Below, piece after piece: positions 1 through 10,585 of a DNA stretch of 64,000 nt (position 1 is its first letter; the number at the start of each line of letters is the position of its first letter). Below the pieces are notes generated by a model, which was not told the origin of the DNA, did no database searches, and worked only from the letters and a program-made list of their open reading frames with translations. A program made the position numbers and the translations under genes. The DNA comes from Apodemus sylvaticus (lineage: Eukaryota > Chordata > Mammalia > Rodentia > Muridae): contig NC_067473.1 of assembly GCF_947179515.1 (NCBI RefSeq), forward strand, positions 102,922,282 through 102,986,281. The letters are read 5' to 3'.

Positions 1-616
1 GCAGGGCCTGTATTTGATTTTCAGATTTGTTTCTGGGATCTGTGTGCCTCATTTTATATAATGTGTCTTTTACGACATTTGTGCTGTACAACTGTTCTAA
101 TGCAGTGTAATTCACCAAAGGAGACACAAGCAGTCTGTAGAGCAGCCTGCCAAGTCTTACCCAGCAGGGTGCTAGCAGAATGCCCGCCACACATTACCGA
201 TCCCATGGTCACACAGGCACACTGACAGGGAGAAGCACAGCGGGGAAGGGAGCGCGCCGTGCCCACCTCTCCTTTCCAGGCAGGCAGGCTAGTTTTGTGT
301 GTGTTATAATAGCATGTAATCAGCCTCTAATCACGTTCCTGCTGATGTTCCTCATGCTAGATCTTGTTTTCTGTTGTTGAAGTTTACATGACATTCTTGT
401 GACACTTTAACCTCTGATACCTTTGTCAGACGTAAGATATCCATGTGTGAGCACTATTTGGAACTGAGTCTGCTTCCTGAATTAGTTAATGATTTATTCA
501 GGTCGTTGAGTCTGGGGTTGGTCTTGCTATTCTTTTTCTTCCTCCCCAACCACCTTCTTTCCTTCCTTCCTTCTTTTTCTTTTCCTTTTCTTTCCTTCCC
601 TTCCCTCCCCCCCCCC

Positions 617-735
617 TTTTTTTTGAAATAGTCTCAGTATGTCGTCCCAGGTAGCCTGGAGCTCACTATAGTTCCAGGCTTTGAGGCGTTGAACTCATAG
701 TGACCCGCCTACCTGTGCCCCTGAATGCTAGTTTT
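617..735 (-). repeat. B1 SINE, old and diverged
   Basis: A T-run at 617-624 is followed by the reverse complement of B1: GTCTCAGTATGTCG, then CCAGGTAGCCTGGAGCTCAC and a GAACTCA...CCGCCTACCTGTG block. The order matches an antisense B1 with its A-tail at the low-coordinate end. Divergence is high. Confidence 0.65.
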
Positions 736-2526
736 GAGTAGTTCCAACGTAGCTGTTTGTCATTCAGCTTCCCTGTGTTTGCATTTTTGTAATTATGAGG
801 TTTAATGGTTTTGGGTTTTTGTCTGGACGTTGAGCTGAGAGCCACGGAGACTTGAGACTGTCCCCGCAGCTCCGTGGTCCGTGCACTCCTTGTTCACATA
901 GCTGAGGGATCCTGGATGTGAGGGTGGATTCTAGCCATGTATATTGCCCGTGGGGAAGGGGGCGCTGCACAATTTCTTTTCTGGCTCTTATGAGCTGTAA
1001 ACATTATTATTCCTATTCTAAATTGTGTGCTGACTGGTGGTAACATGAAAACCATGGGAGATAACTTATTTCTAATGGAAGCATCACTTTTATTTAATAA
1101 CACAGTAGGACTAGAAAGATGGGTTCATTGGCATTTACTTGGAAGTATAGTCCTTACCTAGAAGTCTAGACCATTGCTTCTCAAACTCTCTGGAGTAAAA
1201 GGGTCTGTTGATCTAATGTGAAATACAGTAAACATTAAAATAGTTTCACACTGCTTGCAGACATTCTCATTTTTAATTAGATTTTTGTCATTCTCTCTCC
1301 TTTGGGATCTTTTCCCCTTCTGTCTTGCTCATTTGTCACTGTAGATCACCTGGTCTGTAGCCCACATATGGAATAGCACTGGTTAAAGACAGAGTGTAAA
1401 GCACTGACTGACTTGGCACTCTTTCTCAAACTCCATCACTAGCTTCAAACTGGTTGCTTAATTTGCTTAGGTTGAGTTTGCTAGTATAAAGGGAAATTTA
1501 ATTGAAAAATTTCTAAAGTTCTTAAAGCCATAATTTTATGCATTAAATAATTAAGAACTTGAGCAGTTGGCTCATCACTGTTCGGTCCCTGTAGAAGGAG
1601 CACATAAACCTTTTCACTGTTGATTGGTCATTTGGGCGTCTGCTATGTGTTGAATTAGGTGCCACATTGCAACAGGGACAGTAGACAGACATCTTCATGA
1701 ACTGTGCCTCTCGGCTGAGAAGGGGAAGTATACCCCAAAACCATGACTACATTATGTGGAACACTAGGAAGTATGACCACTGTACACGAGCAAGCCGGGG
1801 AAGGGGGAAGAGTCCGTCCTGTGTGAGGTCATGTGGTTGGCGTCCAGGAGAAGATCCTATATCAGGTGGAGGGAAGGTCTGCTCTCCACAGAGTCAGGAT
1901 CCCAGGGGGATGTGTGAGTGGTGCCCCTGCCTGGGGAGGAGCCTTTTATGCGGAGCGCTCAGCAAGGCCCACAAGCAGGCGGGCAGGCGTGTGCCATGGA
2001 CGCTCCAAGCTCTCCAGGGAGACGCGTTAGGCAGGCACATGACTGTGCGATTGTAGGCAGAGGTCTTGGCTAGTTGTATGAGAGATATGAATGGCAAGGG
2101 TCATATAGAGATTCTGCTTGCTGCCTTGGTAAGGGTGGCATCCCAAAAGGCATTGACTGAGATGGAAAAGAGAATCAGAGAGAATAGGAGGAAACAGAGG
2201 CCTAAATGTTAGTGGGAAAGGATCTCCCAATCTCCAGAGCCATTGTCCTGTTACCATTTGGTGGGTTTAGGGAAGGGTGGAAATGCATGTTGAGGGAAGA
2301 GTTTGGGGAATACTGTTAAATACCTTTCAGGATGGTCTCCCATACTAAGGAAGCCCCATGCCCCAAAGACCAAGTAGACTGTCAGAGGAAGTGAGTCACA
2401 GGGAATGCAGGACAAGGCAGGGAAGTCTACAAGACCCACTGAGGAGTGACTGATCCTTAGACAGGCCAGTTAGCACAGCCTGGGGTTTTCTCTAGTTATG
2501 TGTGCTTGCATTGTAACTATCATTAA

Positions 2527-2528
<2 letters not shown>

Positions 2529-2556
<28 letters not shown>
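2529..2556. repeat. (TG)14 microsatellite
   Basis: An uninterrupted GT dinucleotide run in intron 2, about 370 bp upstream of the exon at 2929. Confidence 0.95.
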
Positions 2557-2559
<3 letters not shown>

Positions 2560-2928
2560 AAGGGAAAGAGCCAGGGGTTGGATAAGTATAATGATCCATC
2601 ATGGATTTGCAATTGAACAAAGTGGGGTACAAAGAAATGAGGAACAGGAAAATGGACGGCCTTTTAAACAAGCAACAGAGTGTTCCCAGTCAGCAGCCAG
2701 TTACAGCAGGGAATGGGAAAGGACTCTGCAGCGTCTGTTCTGGCAGTGCAGGAGCTGGTTCGACTTGAGGGTTGGCAGCGTGTTTACTAAGTGGGTGAAA
2801 GGACTTGGCATGGGCTCTTGCCTGGGAGCACTTAACATGCTGGTTTTCTTTTCCCGGGTTGCTGAGAGTGCCGTTGCTTCTCAGCTGTCCTCGCCTGCCT
2901 TTCTGATGTCTGTGCATTTTCCTCACAG

Positions 2929-3045
2929 GGTACCTTTCACAGCCAGCAGGCTTTGGAGTATGGCACCAAGCTCGTGGGAGGAACCACGCCAGGGAAGGGC
3001 GGCCAGAAGCACCTGGGCTTACCTGTGTTTAATACTGTGAAGGAA
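2929..3045 (+). CDS. Suclg1: Suclg1 exon 3 (first in window): CoA-binding domain
   Basis: This exon encodes 39 residues beginning GTFHSQQALEYG and ending VFNTVKE, part of the N-terminal Rossmann-type CoA-binding domain of succinate-CoA ligase alpha. The enzyme converts succinyl-CoA and ADP or GDP to succinate, CoA and nucleoside triphosphate in the mitochondrial matrix. The alpha subunit pairs with Sucla2 (ATP-forming) or Suclg2 (GTP-forming). The motif GGTTPGKGG is visible; its Lys codon at 2995-2997 corresponds to human Lys90, a CoA-contact residue. The exon is bounded by a CACAG acceptor and a GTAAGT donor and begins and ends in phase 0 (117 bp). It corresponds to about residues 68-106 of the human precursor. 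A longer out-of-frame ORF overlaps it and is a shadow. Numbering as exon 3 is inferred by counting back from the stop, assuming nine exons as in human. Confidence 0.97.
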
Positions 3046-4072
3046 GTAAGTAATGCTTTCTGAGGAGCAGGGCAGAGGCAGGTGTCCTCTGGGTGGAGGT
3101 CTTAACTGTGCGCCTGTTGCCTTTCTATCTGGATATGCAGTGACCTAGAGAAATTGGGATTGTGGTAAAAGTCAATAGTGATTTTTGCAAAAGATGTTCA
3201 CCACCTGTTAAAGGGCGCTCCATGGTCTGCTTTCTGTCCGGTCCTTGCCTCTCCACGGCCTTTCTTCCAGGATGGTGGCACAGGTGTCAGCAGCAGTTTC
3301 AGAACCCCCGTTTCAGAGTGGGCTGTCGCGCAGGAATGGTGTTGGGGGTGTTCATGTGCATTGCCCAGCCAGGCCTTCCACAGCCCTCCACAGTGGGCGC
3401 CCTCATGTGGAGGGAGCCCAGGATGCTGCTGAGGCTAAGGCCGAGGGTCCCGTGTAACTGAGGTCTCCCAGCCCAGATGTGGCAGGTTGGACTGTTCTGT
3501 GCCTTCAAACAGTATTCAGATTGACATATGGTGGGATCTGCTTTCTGCACCAGTTGCTGATTTCTTTAACGTGATTTTTTTTTTTCAGGTAGTTTAAAGT
3601 GTACAAGAAGTTACAAATATAGGTTTTTAGGTGAATCAGTCTTTTTTTTTTTCTTCCAGTTTTTAGGCTTTGTAAACCAATAGTTTTGTTGAGCCAGTTC
3701 ATATGTTATTCATTGTGACCCAGGCAGATGTGAAATTTGGATATCCTAAATTCCTTGACAAATACGGTTTCTTACTTTCCCATTCATCTTTTACAAAGAG
3801 CTTTCTGAATGAATAATAATATTGATTGTGTGGTATGACCCCCCCCCCCCTGTACAGTACTTGTTGCCAGTGTCTGGAAGTGTATGTAGCTGTAAGATAG
3901 GAGGATTTGAGGACTCGTTTTTTTCAGTGAAATGTTACATGTCCATGATCTGATTGGCTCTGACCTTGGTTTCCATCCTTTGCTTAATTCCCTTCCTCCT
4001 GTTGTTACTTTCTCTGCCCCACAAGGTCTTCTCCTTAGCACAATATAGTCTTGAACGCGTGACCCTCTAGTC

Positions 4073-4289
4073 CAGTGGTTCTCAGCCTTCCTAATGCTAT
4101 GATCCTTTAATACAGTTCCTCCTGTTGTGATGACCCCCAGCCATAAAATCATTTTCATTGCTCCTCCAGAACTGTAATGTGGCTGCTGTTATGAATTGTA
4201 ATGCAGATGTCTGTGCTTTCTGGTAGTCTTAAGATGGTCCCTGTGAAAGGGGTCATCGGTCCCCAAAGGGTTAGTGACCCCAGGTTGAG
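4073..4289 (-). mobile_element. URR1-type (hAT-Charlie) non-autonomous DNA transposon
   Basis: The element begins CAGTGGTTCTCAGCCTTCCT, a hAT-Charlie type terminal inverted repeat. It contains the blocks ATGATCCTTTAATACAGTTC and TGATGACCCCCAGCC and ends in GACCCCAGGTTGAG. The right terminus lacks the final AACCACTG, so the copy is slightly truncated or mutated. The family name comes from memory of the consensus. A second fragment lies at 13490-13614. Confidence 0.7.
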
Positions 4290-4709
4290 GTCATAACCAT
4301 TTGGTCATAACCTGATCCATATGTGGCCATATCGATATAAAAGGGAACACTTACTGTTTGTTGGTAATATTTACCACGGATTTAACATAGATGCTTGAAG
4401 GCTGGATTCTGAAGGCTTGGGCTCGCTGGCCTGGGTTCTTCTAAGGACAAACAGTGTGAAGCTGGATAGGCGGCTCTGGGTCTTGTGAGTCTGGGGAGGA
4501 GGAGTGAAGCTGTGCAGAGAGCCTGGGGAAGGAGGGAGCACGGGTGCAGATCAGGCGGAGCGTCGGATTTACTGTCCTTTCATAGGGTGAGATGCACAGA
4601 ACCTTTAAATTCACAATGGCATTCAGGGAGGCTCTGCTTGGATTCTGCTTTTTGGATTATGCCATGGACTACAGAACGGGGGAATGAGGAGAGCCTGCCT
4701 GCGACCCTT

Positions 4710-4779
4710 AAACATTAATCAAATTAGGCTGTTGAACCAATTTAATCTATGATTTAATTGGTTGTGATTAATGTTTCAG
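4710..4779 (+). promoter_or_regulatory. Suclg1: Inverted repeat spanning the exon 4 3' splice site
   Basis: AAACATTAATCA (4710-4721) is perfectly complementary to TGATTAATGTTT (4765-4776). Inside it, AACCAATTTAATC (4735-4747) pairs with GATTTAATTGGTT (4751-4763) at 12 of 13 positions around a 3-nt loop. The right arms run up to the acceptor CAG at 4777-4779. The acceptor has a poor polypyrimidine tract, and a branch-point-like TTAAT with its A at 4756 lies in the inner stem. Sequestration of the splice signals is an inference. Confidence 0.75.
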
Positions 4780-4992
4780 GCCAAAGAGAAAACAGGAGCA
4801 ACGGCTTCTGTCATTTATGTCCCCCCTCCTTTTGCTGCTGCCGCCATCGGTGAAGCAATTGACGCAGAGATTCCCTTGGTTGTGTGCATTACTGAAGGTA
4901 TTCCGCAGCAGGATATGGTACGAGTCAAGCACAAACTGACACGCCAAGGAAAGACGAGGCTAATTGGGCCAAACTGCCCCGGCGTCATCAAC
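4780..4992 (+). CDS. Suclg1: Suclg1 exon 4: rest of CoA-binding domain
   Basis: This exon encodes 71 residues from AKEKTGATASVIYV to NCPGVIN, phase 0 at both ends (213 bp), followed by a GTGAGT donor. It completes the CoA-binding Rossmann fold. The hallmark VIYVPPPFAAAAI and CITEGIPQQDM segments are present; ITE corresponds to human residues 143-145, which contact CoA. RLIGPNCPG is the conserved strand-turn leading to the second domain. Within AAAAIGEAIDAE the Gly codon GGT at 4849-4851 sits where human SUCLG1 has Asn (about residue 130). An Asn codon would need two base changes to reach GGT. I see no frameshift or stop. Confidence 0.97.
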
Positions 4993-5055
4993 GTGAGTGC
5001 AAGATAGGAGGGAAGCCCACATTTCCTGTGTCATGAGGCTATGGCTTTGAATGAA

Positions 5056-5105
5056 AGTGTGTGTGTGTGAGTGTGTGCGCGCGCGCGTGTGCGCGTGCGC
5101 ATGCG
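5056..5105. repeat. Alternating GT/GC dinucleotide tract (Z-DNA type)
   Basis: GT repeats pass into GCGCGCGCGTGTGCGCGTGC and then GCATGCG. Purine and pyrimidine alternate almost without a break over about 50 bp, with one GA interruption. Such tracts can adopt Z-DNA under negative supercoiling. Confidence 0.85.
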
Positions 5106-5116
5106 ACTTAGAATTT

Positions 5117-5372
<256 letters not shown>

Positions 5373-6147
5373 TAAATTTATTATTTTCTGATAGATTAAA
5401 TCATAAAAAATTTCCTAACTCAACTCACAGTGATTGTGATTCTAACGATTGTGTCTCTGTAATAAATTATTTTTTCTTACAGTGAGTCAGAAATATATCT
5501 CAAATATAATGGGCCTACTTGAGAATCAGTTGTGCTCTGCAGCAGACCCAGTGACGGTCGTGGGGGCGGGAGGGCAGTGATTCCTTTCCTGCTCGGGCTC
5601 TGGCTTCTGTGTGTTCTGTGTCCGTGTGAACCCCAGCTCCCTGCTCGGCAGCCGCCTGCTCAGTGGCTTTACCACTGTTCACTTATCCTCTTAGTGGCCT
5701 CCTGGGCTGTTTTCAGGTTCCAGCATTAGGAAGAAAACTAAAATACAGGCCTTGCTATGGATACACTTTCACTTCTGAAGGGCAACATTTACAAGACCAC
5801 ACTTTAAGTATGTTTGACTTTTACAGAAGTTTCCGGATAGTTCTAGGAGATGTCTGTGCTATTTTGTATTCTGTCAGCAGAGCCCCAGTTACCCTTCCTC
5901 CTTCAGGGTTCTTATTGCCAGCAGACTTGTGCTTGCACTTTTGGGGATGAAGCGGTATTGTCACATTGGCTTTTGTTGAGATGTCCTTGGTGGGTGAGGT
6001 CTTTACTCTTGGTCAGAGGGTACCCTTGGAGGAGCACACAGAGGCAGGAAGTCGTTTGGCTTTTCGTCTACCTCAGGTGCTGCCTCCTGTCCCTGCTGCC
6101 TGGGCTTGTCCTCACATTCTACTCAGTTGGCTAGTGTGTAAAGAATT

Positions 6148-6187
6148 GGGGGGGGGGGGGGATGGGATTGGAGGTGGGAGGGAAGGG
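6148..6187 (+). other. G-quadruplex-type G-run cluster
   Basis: A run of about 13 G is followed by ATGGGATTGGAGGTGGGAGG and GAAGGG. At least four runs of three or more G are separated by short loops, which meets the canonical G4 pattern on the sense strand. Confidence 0.7.
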
Positions 6188-7340
6188 TCAGGCTCCAAGG
6201 AGAAAAGGCTCTGGGGCATCCAGTTCCTAGAATCGAGCTCTGGGCCTGTGTATGAACCAAGCTTCACTGGAAAACAGTTACCTAAAAGTTTTCCAAGATG
6301 GGAGAGATTAAAGAAATTTAATTCCTTGCTGTAAAACACAAGTCTGGGTGTGTCTTAGCTTTTCCTCTGCCCCAGGCACAAGCTGGTGCTCCGCCTCCTT
6401 TACTCCACTTGAGTGTGATGTGGGCTGAGAGCAGATAGCTCCGTGACTCTTATGCAGGCCTGAATGTAATACCTTTGGGAGCACCTGTTAGAGTAGTCAA
6501 TCCTAATTTCCTACAGTAGTACCTTGTGGTACTTTTACCCATTTAGAGAAGTAGCAGCTGGATGGTGACATATAAGGCAGTAAGACTTAACCTTGTCACA
6601 AGACTGGCTTTGTTCCGTCCTCCAGATCTGACCCAAGCTTTCCCAGGTTCTGTGAGGGAACTGAAGATAACCTAGAATTATTTTCCCATCCTGGCTTATC
6701 TTGTGCTTAACCCTCTTAGGGATGTTTCTTGCACTGAGTTTCATGTCTCAGCTCTAGGATACCCTGACAACCGTGGGGCTGCTTCTGTGTCCCCGCAGCC
6801 TTCCTTCCCTTTGGCCTGTGCACAGAGCAGTCCAGGGCCCCTGGGAGTTCCTGTGCTGACTCTCCCAGGGAGAGTCCAGGGACTGCCAAACCTGGATTCT
6901 TTGCTGATTTGGAGAATGCCAAAGGCCCCGGACACAAAGCCTCCAAAAAAGAGTTGGTAGCCGTAGGAGGGGTTTGAGGCACTCTGTTAGGTGAGCTAGA
7001 TTCCTGAGAACTCAAAGTATTAGAAATAATTTTGGGTCACAAAGAAAGAGCCCGCCATTCTATCTGAAGGCAAACTGGATTCGTGATCAAGAGACTCACT
7101 TGGGAGGAGTGAGCCAGCAACGTTTTTGTCAGTCTCCTTTCTGTGCCCAGCTGGGGCTTGCTTTGCTTCATGGATTTCACAAACTTTCTCAAAATGTTTT
7201 GGGAAAACTATACTGTTATTTGGTTGGTTCCTTAAGGAAATGGCCAATCCACATTTCAAAGTTAGCTGTTCTAGGCTTGAATTTGGATTCTCTGCTGCTA
7301 ACTTTGACCCAGCTAGATTGTTTCTTCTTTATAATAGCTG

Positions 7341-7394
7341 GGGGCAGTGTTCTCTGCCTGCCACCAGGGGGCAGTGTTCTCTGCCTGTCACCAG
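7341..7394 (+). repeat. 27-bp tandem duplication with CTCF-type motif at the junction
   Basis: Two 27-bp copies (7341-7367 and 7368-7394) differ at one base. Each starts GGGGCAGTGTTCTCTGCCTG and ends in CACCAG. Where copy 1 meets copy 2 the sequence reads CCACCAGGGGGCAG. Its first 12 bases (7361-7372) fit the CTCF core CCASYAGRKGGC at every position. Binding is not shown by sequence. Confidence 0.8.
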
Positions 7395-8369
7395 AACTAT
7401 TCATGTTAGATAAAAGCTGTCATCACAGTAGGACCTCGCTGATACTTGTTCTTACCTGAAGACACTTAGGGTCACACTGTGCTATGTGAGATATAACTTC
7501 TGGACATCCCACTGTTGATAGGAACAATAGAAAGCAGAAACGGGGGCCTGAGAGAAGCAGATCCCATCTCATCCCTTTGCCACAGTCCAGGAAGGACGTG
7601 TGGGAGCAGCATGAGAGCTTCCTGTGTGCCTTGGCTAGAGAGTTGGCAGTTTGCATCAGATGATGGAGGCGAGCCCTCCATTTTAAACCGAATGGCTGTG
7701 AAGAGCTAGAGAAGTGTGAAGGAACATTATCATTCCCTTAGGAGAAGGAAATGATAAACGAATTTAGGGAGTAGGCCAGGTCTGTTGGGCTGGGGAGGTG
7801 GTGCAGAGTTCCCCATGAGGTGAAACTCTGTCAGGGAGCTGAGTGGACCTCACCTGAAAGAACAGCTGGGTGGTGTGTGGGAGGTCCATGCACACTTGCT
7901 TCCACTTTACTGCTTTATGTGGAGAATCTGCAGTCTGTGTGTCCGAGAACATGGGTGCAGAGGTGCATGTGCATAGATTGCACACGTTGTGACCATGAGT
8001 GTACAGTGACAGCTGAGACACACTGCATTTGACCTAAGACTGAAGATGTCAAGCGGAAGTTGAGATCGTGGTTAGTTGGTGCTCATGGCTTCTGTTTTAG
8101 TCAGACAAGAATTCTCCCAGCCCTAGTAGGAAGGCCATACTGTTAGGGTGAGGTCTTACCCACAGGAGGAGATTCAGTAACCCATGGACATGCCAGAGCT
8201 GTCCAAGCTTCGCAGTCATGCACTGATGTGTTTTAATCAACATTTAAAATTTTTAATATTTTGTAACCACTAAAGTTAGTTATGCTTGTATAGAATTAGG
8301 AATCCCCGCTCTGCCTCTTGTATCTGTTGTAAGTACTGCATGGATTGCTGCATGGGACAAGTTGCCTTT

Positions 8370-8420
8370 GGGCAGGGCAGGGCAGGGCAGGGCAGGGCTG
8401 GGCAGGGCAGGGCAGAGCAG
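8370..8420 (+). repeat. (GGGCA)n pentanucleotide repeat, G4-type
   Basis: Nine or so imperfect GGGCA units, with one GGGCT and one GAGCA variant. Successive GGG runs are separated by two bases, a tight canonical G-quadruplex pattern on the coding strand and so also in the pre-mRNA. Confidence 0.85.
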
Positions 8421-8977
8421 GCAAGCCCAGTGAGCTGCTCTTTTCCCCTCGACCTTGGTTGTGAAGTTAGGCGTTCTCATCATAGGCTTGATGCAGTAAG
8501 AAAATTAAATGTGAGACTGGCTGAATCAGGAGAGAGTTTACCTAAATAGTGTGAAAATTCTTGGAAAAATAGTTGCAGGGAGGGTCGCTAGTATTGCTAA
8601 ATACAGTTAATTCTATGTTTTTATGGTTTAGTGATGGGGTACCTAAAGCCAGTCTGTTTCATTGCCTTAAGTAGGATTATACCTACCAAGGTCATATTAA
8701 TATTATCCTCTCTGTAAAAATTCCCAAAAGAGGGGTTTTAAGATTTTTTGTTTCTTTGTGTTGGCATTGGTTTCAAAGTCATAAAACAACCCTAACTAAT
8801 GACATACTTCTCTTTGTGTCTTCATTTGAAGCTCCTATTAATCTAAGTGGCAAACCATTATATACAGAATATACATTATAAGTGGCAAACATTATATACA
8901 GAACTGTGTTTGTTTCATCACCATCTGGCGGTATGCTATCCACACAGACTGATAGCTTTCACTCTCTTCCTTTTAAG

Positions 8978-9061
8978 GTATCGTATCCAGGTCTGGTACT
9001 CTGACTTATGAAGCTGTTCATCAAACAACCCAAGTTGGACTGGGGCAGTCCTTGTGTATTG
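8978..9061 (+). CDS. Suclg1: Suclg1 exon 6: start of ligase domain
   Basis: This 84-bp exon completes the split Gly codon and encodes IVSRSGTLTYEAVHQTTQVG then LGQSLCI, ending with the first base of another Gly codon. SRSGTLTYE is the signature of the succinyl-CoA synthetase alpha family; the Tyr codon at 9007-9009 corresponds to human Tyr207, a substrate contact. The acceptor is TTTTAAG and the donor GTGAGT. Confidence 0.97.
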
Positions 9062-10585
9062 GTGAGTGCTTGGCCAGAGTCTTTTATGGGAGCCTAGCAT
9101 CGTCATGGCTTTGTACAGTGACGGGGCATCAGATGGTTTCTAGGAAGAAAATGTTATAGTCTCATGGTTAATGTGCTGCCACAGTACCTTTCTGTTTCTC
9201 AAGATTTGATTCTAGGTTAAAAGAGCACATTGTATTACAGGTGACCTCAAATTGGGCACTGTGTTATCATAATTATGCTCTCTGTTTCATAGTTATCGAA
9301 TTTTTGCTTCATCATCTCTCCCTGGGCAGCCCTGGGCGCTCTCTGAGCTGAGGCTGCATGTGCACCTTATTGGGCAGAGTCACGGTTGGGGATGGCCACA
9401 TACCCTAAGGCCTCCCTATGTACCACACAAAACTCTGTGACACTTTAAAAAATCAGAGCAGGCTTTACATTTTGAAATTACCTGTCTTTTTGCCAAAAAC
9501 TAGACAAGATTCTCTTTTTTTAAAATCTTCAAATCCTCAGAATACATCTTAAAAGCCTTCCAAAAATATGTCTTTATAATAAAAGTGATAAAATAGACCC
9601 CTGGAATATTTAATAAATAAATAAACTCAAAATGGAGACCTGAGCTGTGCCTTCCTGCTTTCGGGGCAGTGCTAGGCATGCGATCGGTCGGTGGTGGCGA
9701 CTCAGAACTGGTTTTGAAACAGACTTGCCAATTCCATCTTCTCAAGGCTCCGTTCTTCCCTCGTAGTGCAGGGTAGTGATGCCGTAGCAGAGGTTGGGGA
9801 CTCAGCAGTGGCCCGTCTGGCCCTTGTGAGGCAGAGCACAGGACCTGCCCCCTGGCTGCCCCTGGTCAGTGCTGCGTCTGCTTCTCAGCCTCATTTCTCA
9901 AAGATGTGCTGAGCTGTGAAAAGTCCCTTCTACCCCAGTACGTTATAGTGTAAAGTGAAAACATGGGCAGGCAGGGTAGGGAACATTCGCCTCCTGGCCG
10001 TCCAAGTTCTCATTGTTAAATGTCATGTGCTCGGAGGACAGGCTGTGTGCAGACCAGGAGCTGCCATTTCCCAGCTAAAGAGGAGCGCGCAGAGCCTTCC
10101 GCCCTGTTGCTCACTGACAGTGTGTCTTCAAACTTAGCAGTTTCTCTGCAGCACACCTGTCAGGAATTTCTCTGTGCAAAGACATCTGTTGATTGTTTTA
10201 TCTTTTCCTGTGGTGTATATAATGCAAAAGCTCTCTCTCTGAACAGTGTTTTCAGGTTTATTAAGTATATGCTCAGAGAAATAGAATCAAGGACAAGTGG
10301 TAGGAGACTCACTGCCCCAAGTACCCATTTCTTTCAAGATGTACTTGTTAGTGTGGAGTAGTTTTATGGGTTTGTGAGCATGGGCGACCTGTCACTGTTT
10401 ACCTGCGTCCAGTCTCAAACAAAAGCTGTTTTGAGAGGTCTGAATGGCGAGGAGCAACACTTCCTCTGAAATATTAAAGAGAAGGGTTGCAGAGAATAGA
10501 AATGGAGTTAGAGCATTTCTTAAGATAAATTCCACATTTTATCCTTACAGTTTTGACTGATACTGACATCCTTTGATCTTCTCAG
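9062..10585 (+). other. Suclg1: Suclg1 intron 6
   Basis: A 1524-bp intron from GTGAGT to a TCTTCTCAG acceptor. The A/T-rich part at 9490-9640 carries an AATAAATAAATAAA stretch. I recognise no complete transposon and no hidden exon. Confidence 0.85.

Larger units (their letters stand above)
1..2928 (+). other. Suclg1: Suclg1 intron 2, 3' part
   Basis: This is non-coding sequence upstream of the first recognisable coding exon. I searched it for the preceding exon, which should end in codons for GFTGKQ followed by a GT donor, and did not find it, so exons 1-2 and the promoter are outside the window. It holds an old B1 SINE near 617-735, pyrimidine-rich sequence at 540-625 and a TG microsatellite at 2529-2556. 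The intron ends in a good acceptor: a pyrimidine-rich stretch, then CACAG at 2924-2928. The many short ORFs here look like chance. Confidence 0.75.
3046..4779 (+). other. Suclg1: Suclg1 intron 3
   Basis: The intron is 1734 bp, from GTAAGT to CAG. It contains a C-run at 3840-3850, a URR1-type DNA transposon at 4073-4289 and an inverted repeat at 4710-4776 that covers the 3' splice region. The rest is unremarkable unique sequence. Confidence 0.9.

Noticed and set aside
2591..3040. 149-codon ORF overlapping Suclg1 exon 3
   Set aside because: It is in a different frame from the GTFHSQQALEYG exon and runs through intron sequence; a shadow.
6258..6276. A sequence encoding FTGKQ, matching the expected end of Suclg1 exon 2
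   Set aside because: It lies downstream of exon 5 on the same strand, has no GT donor directly after the Gln codon, and the surrounding residues do not match SUCLG1. I judge it a coincidence.
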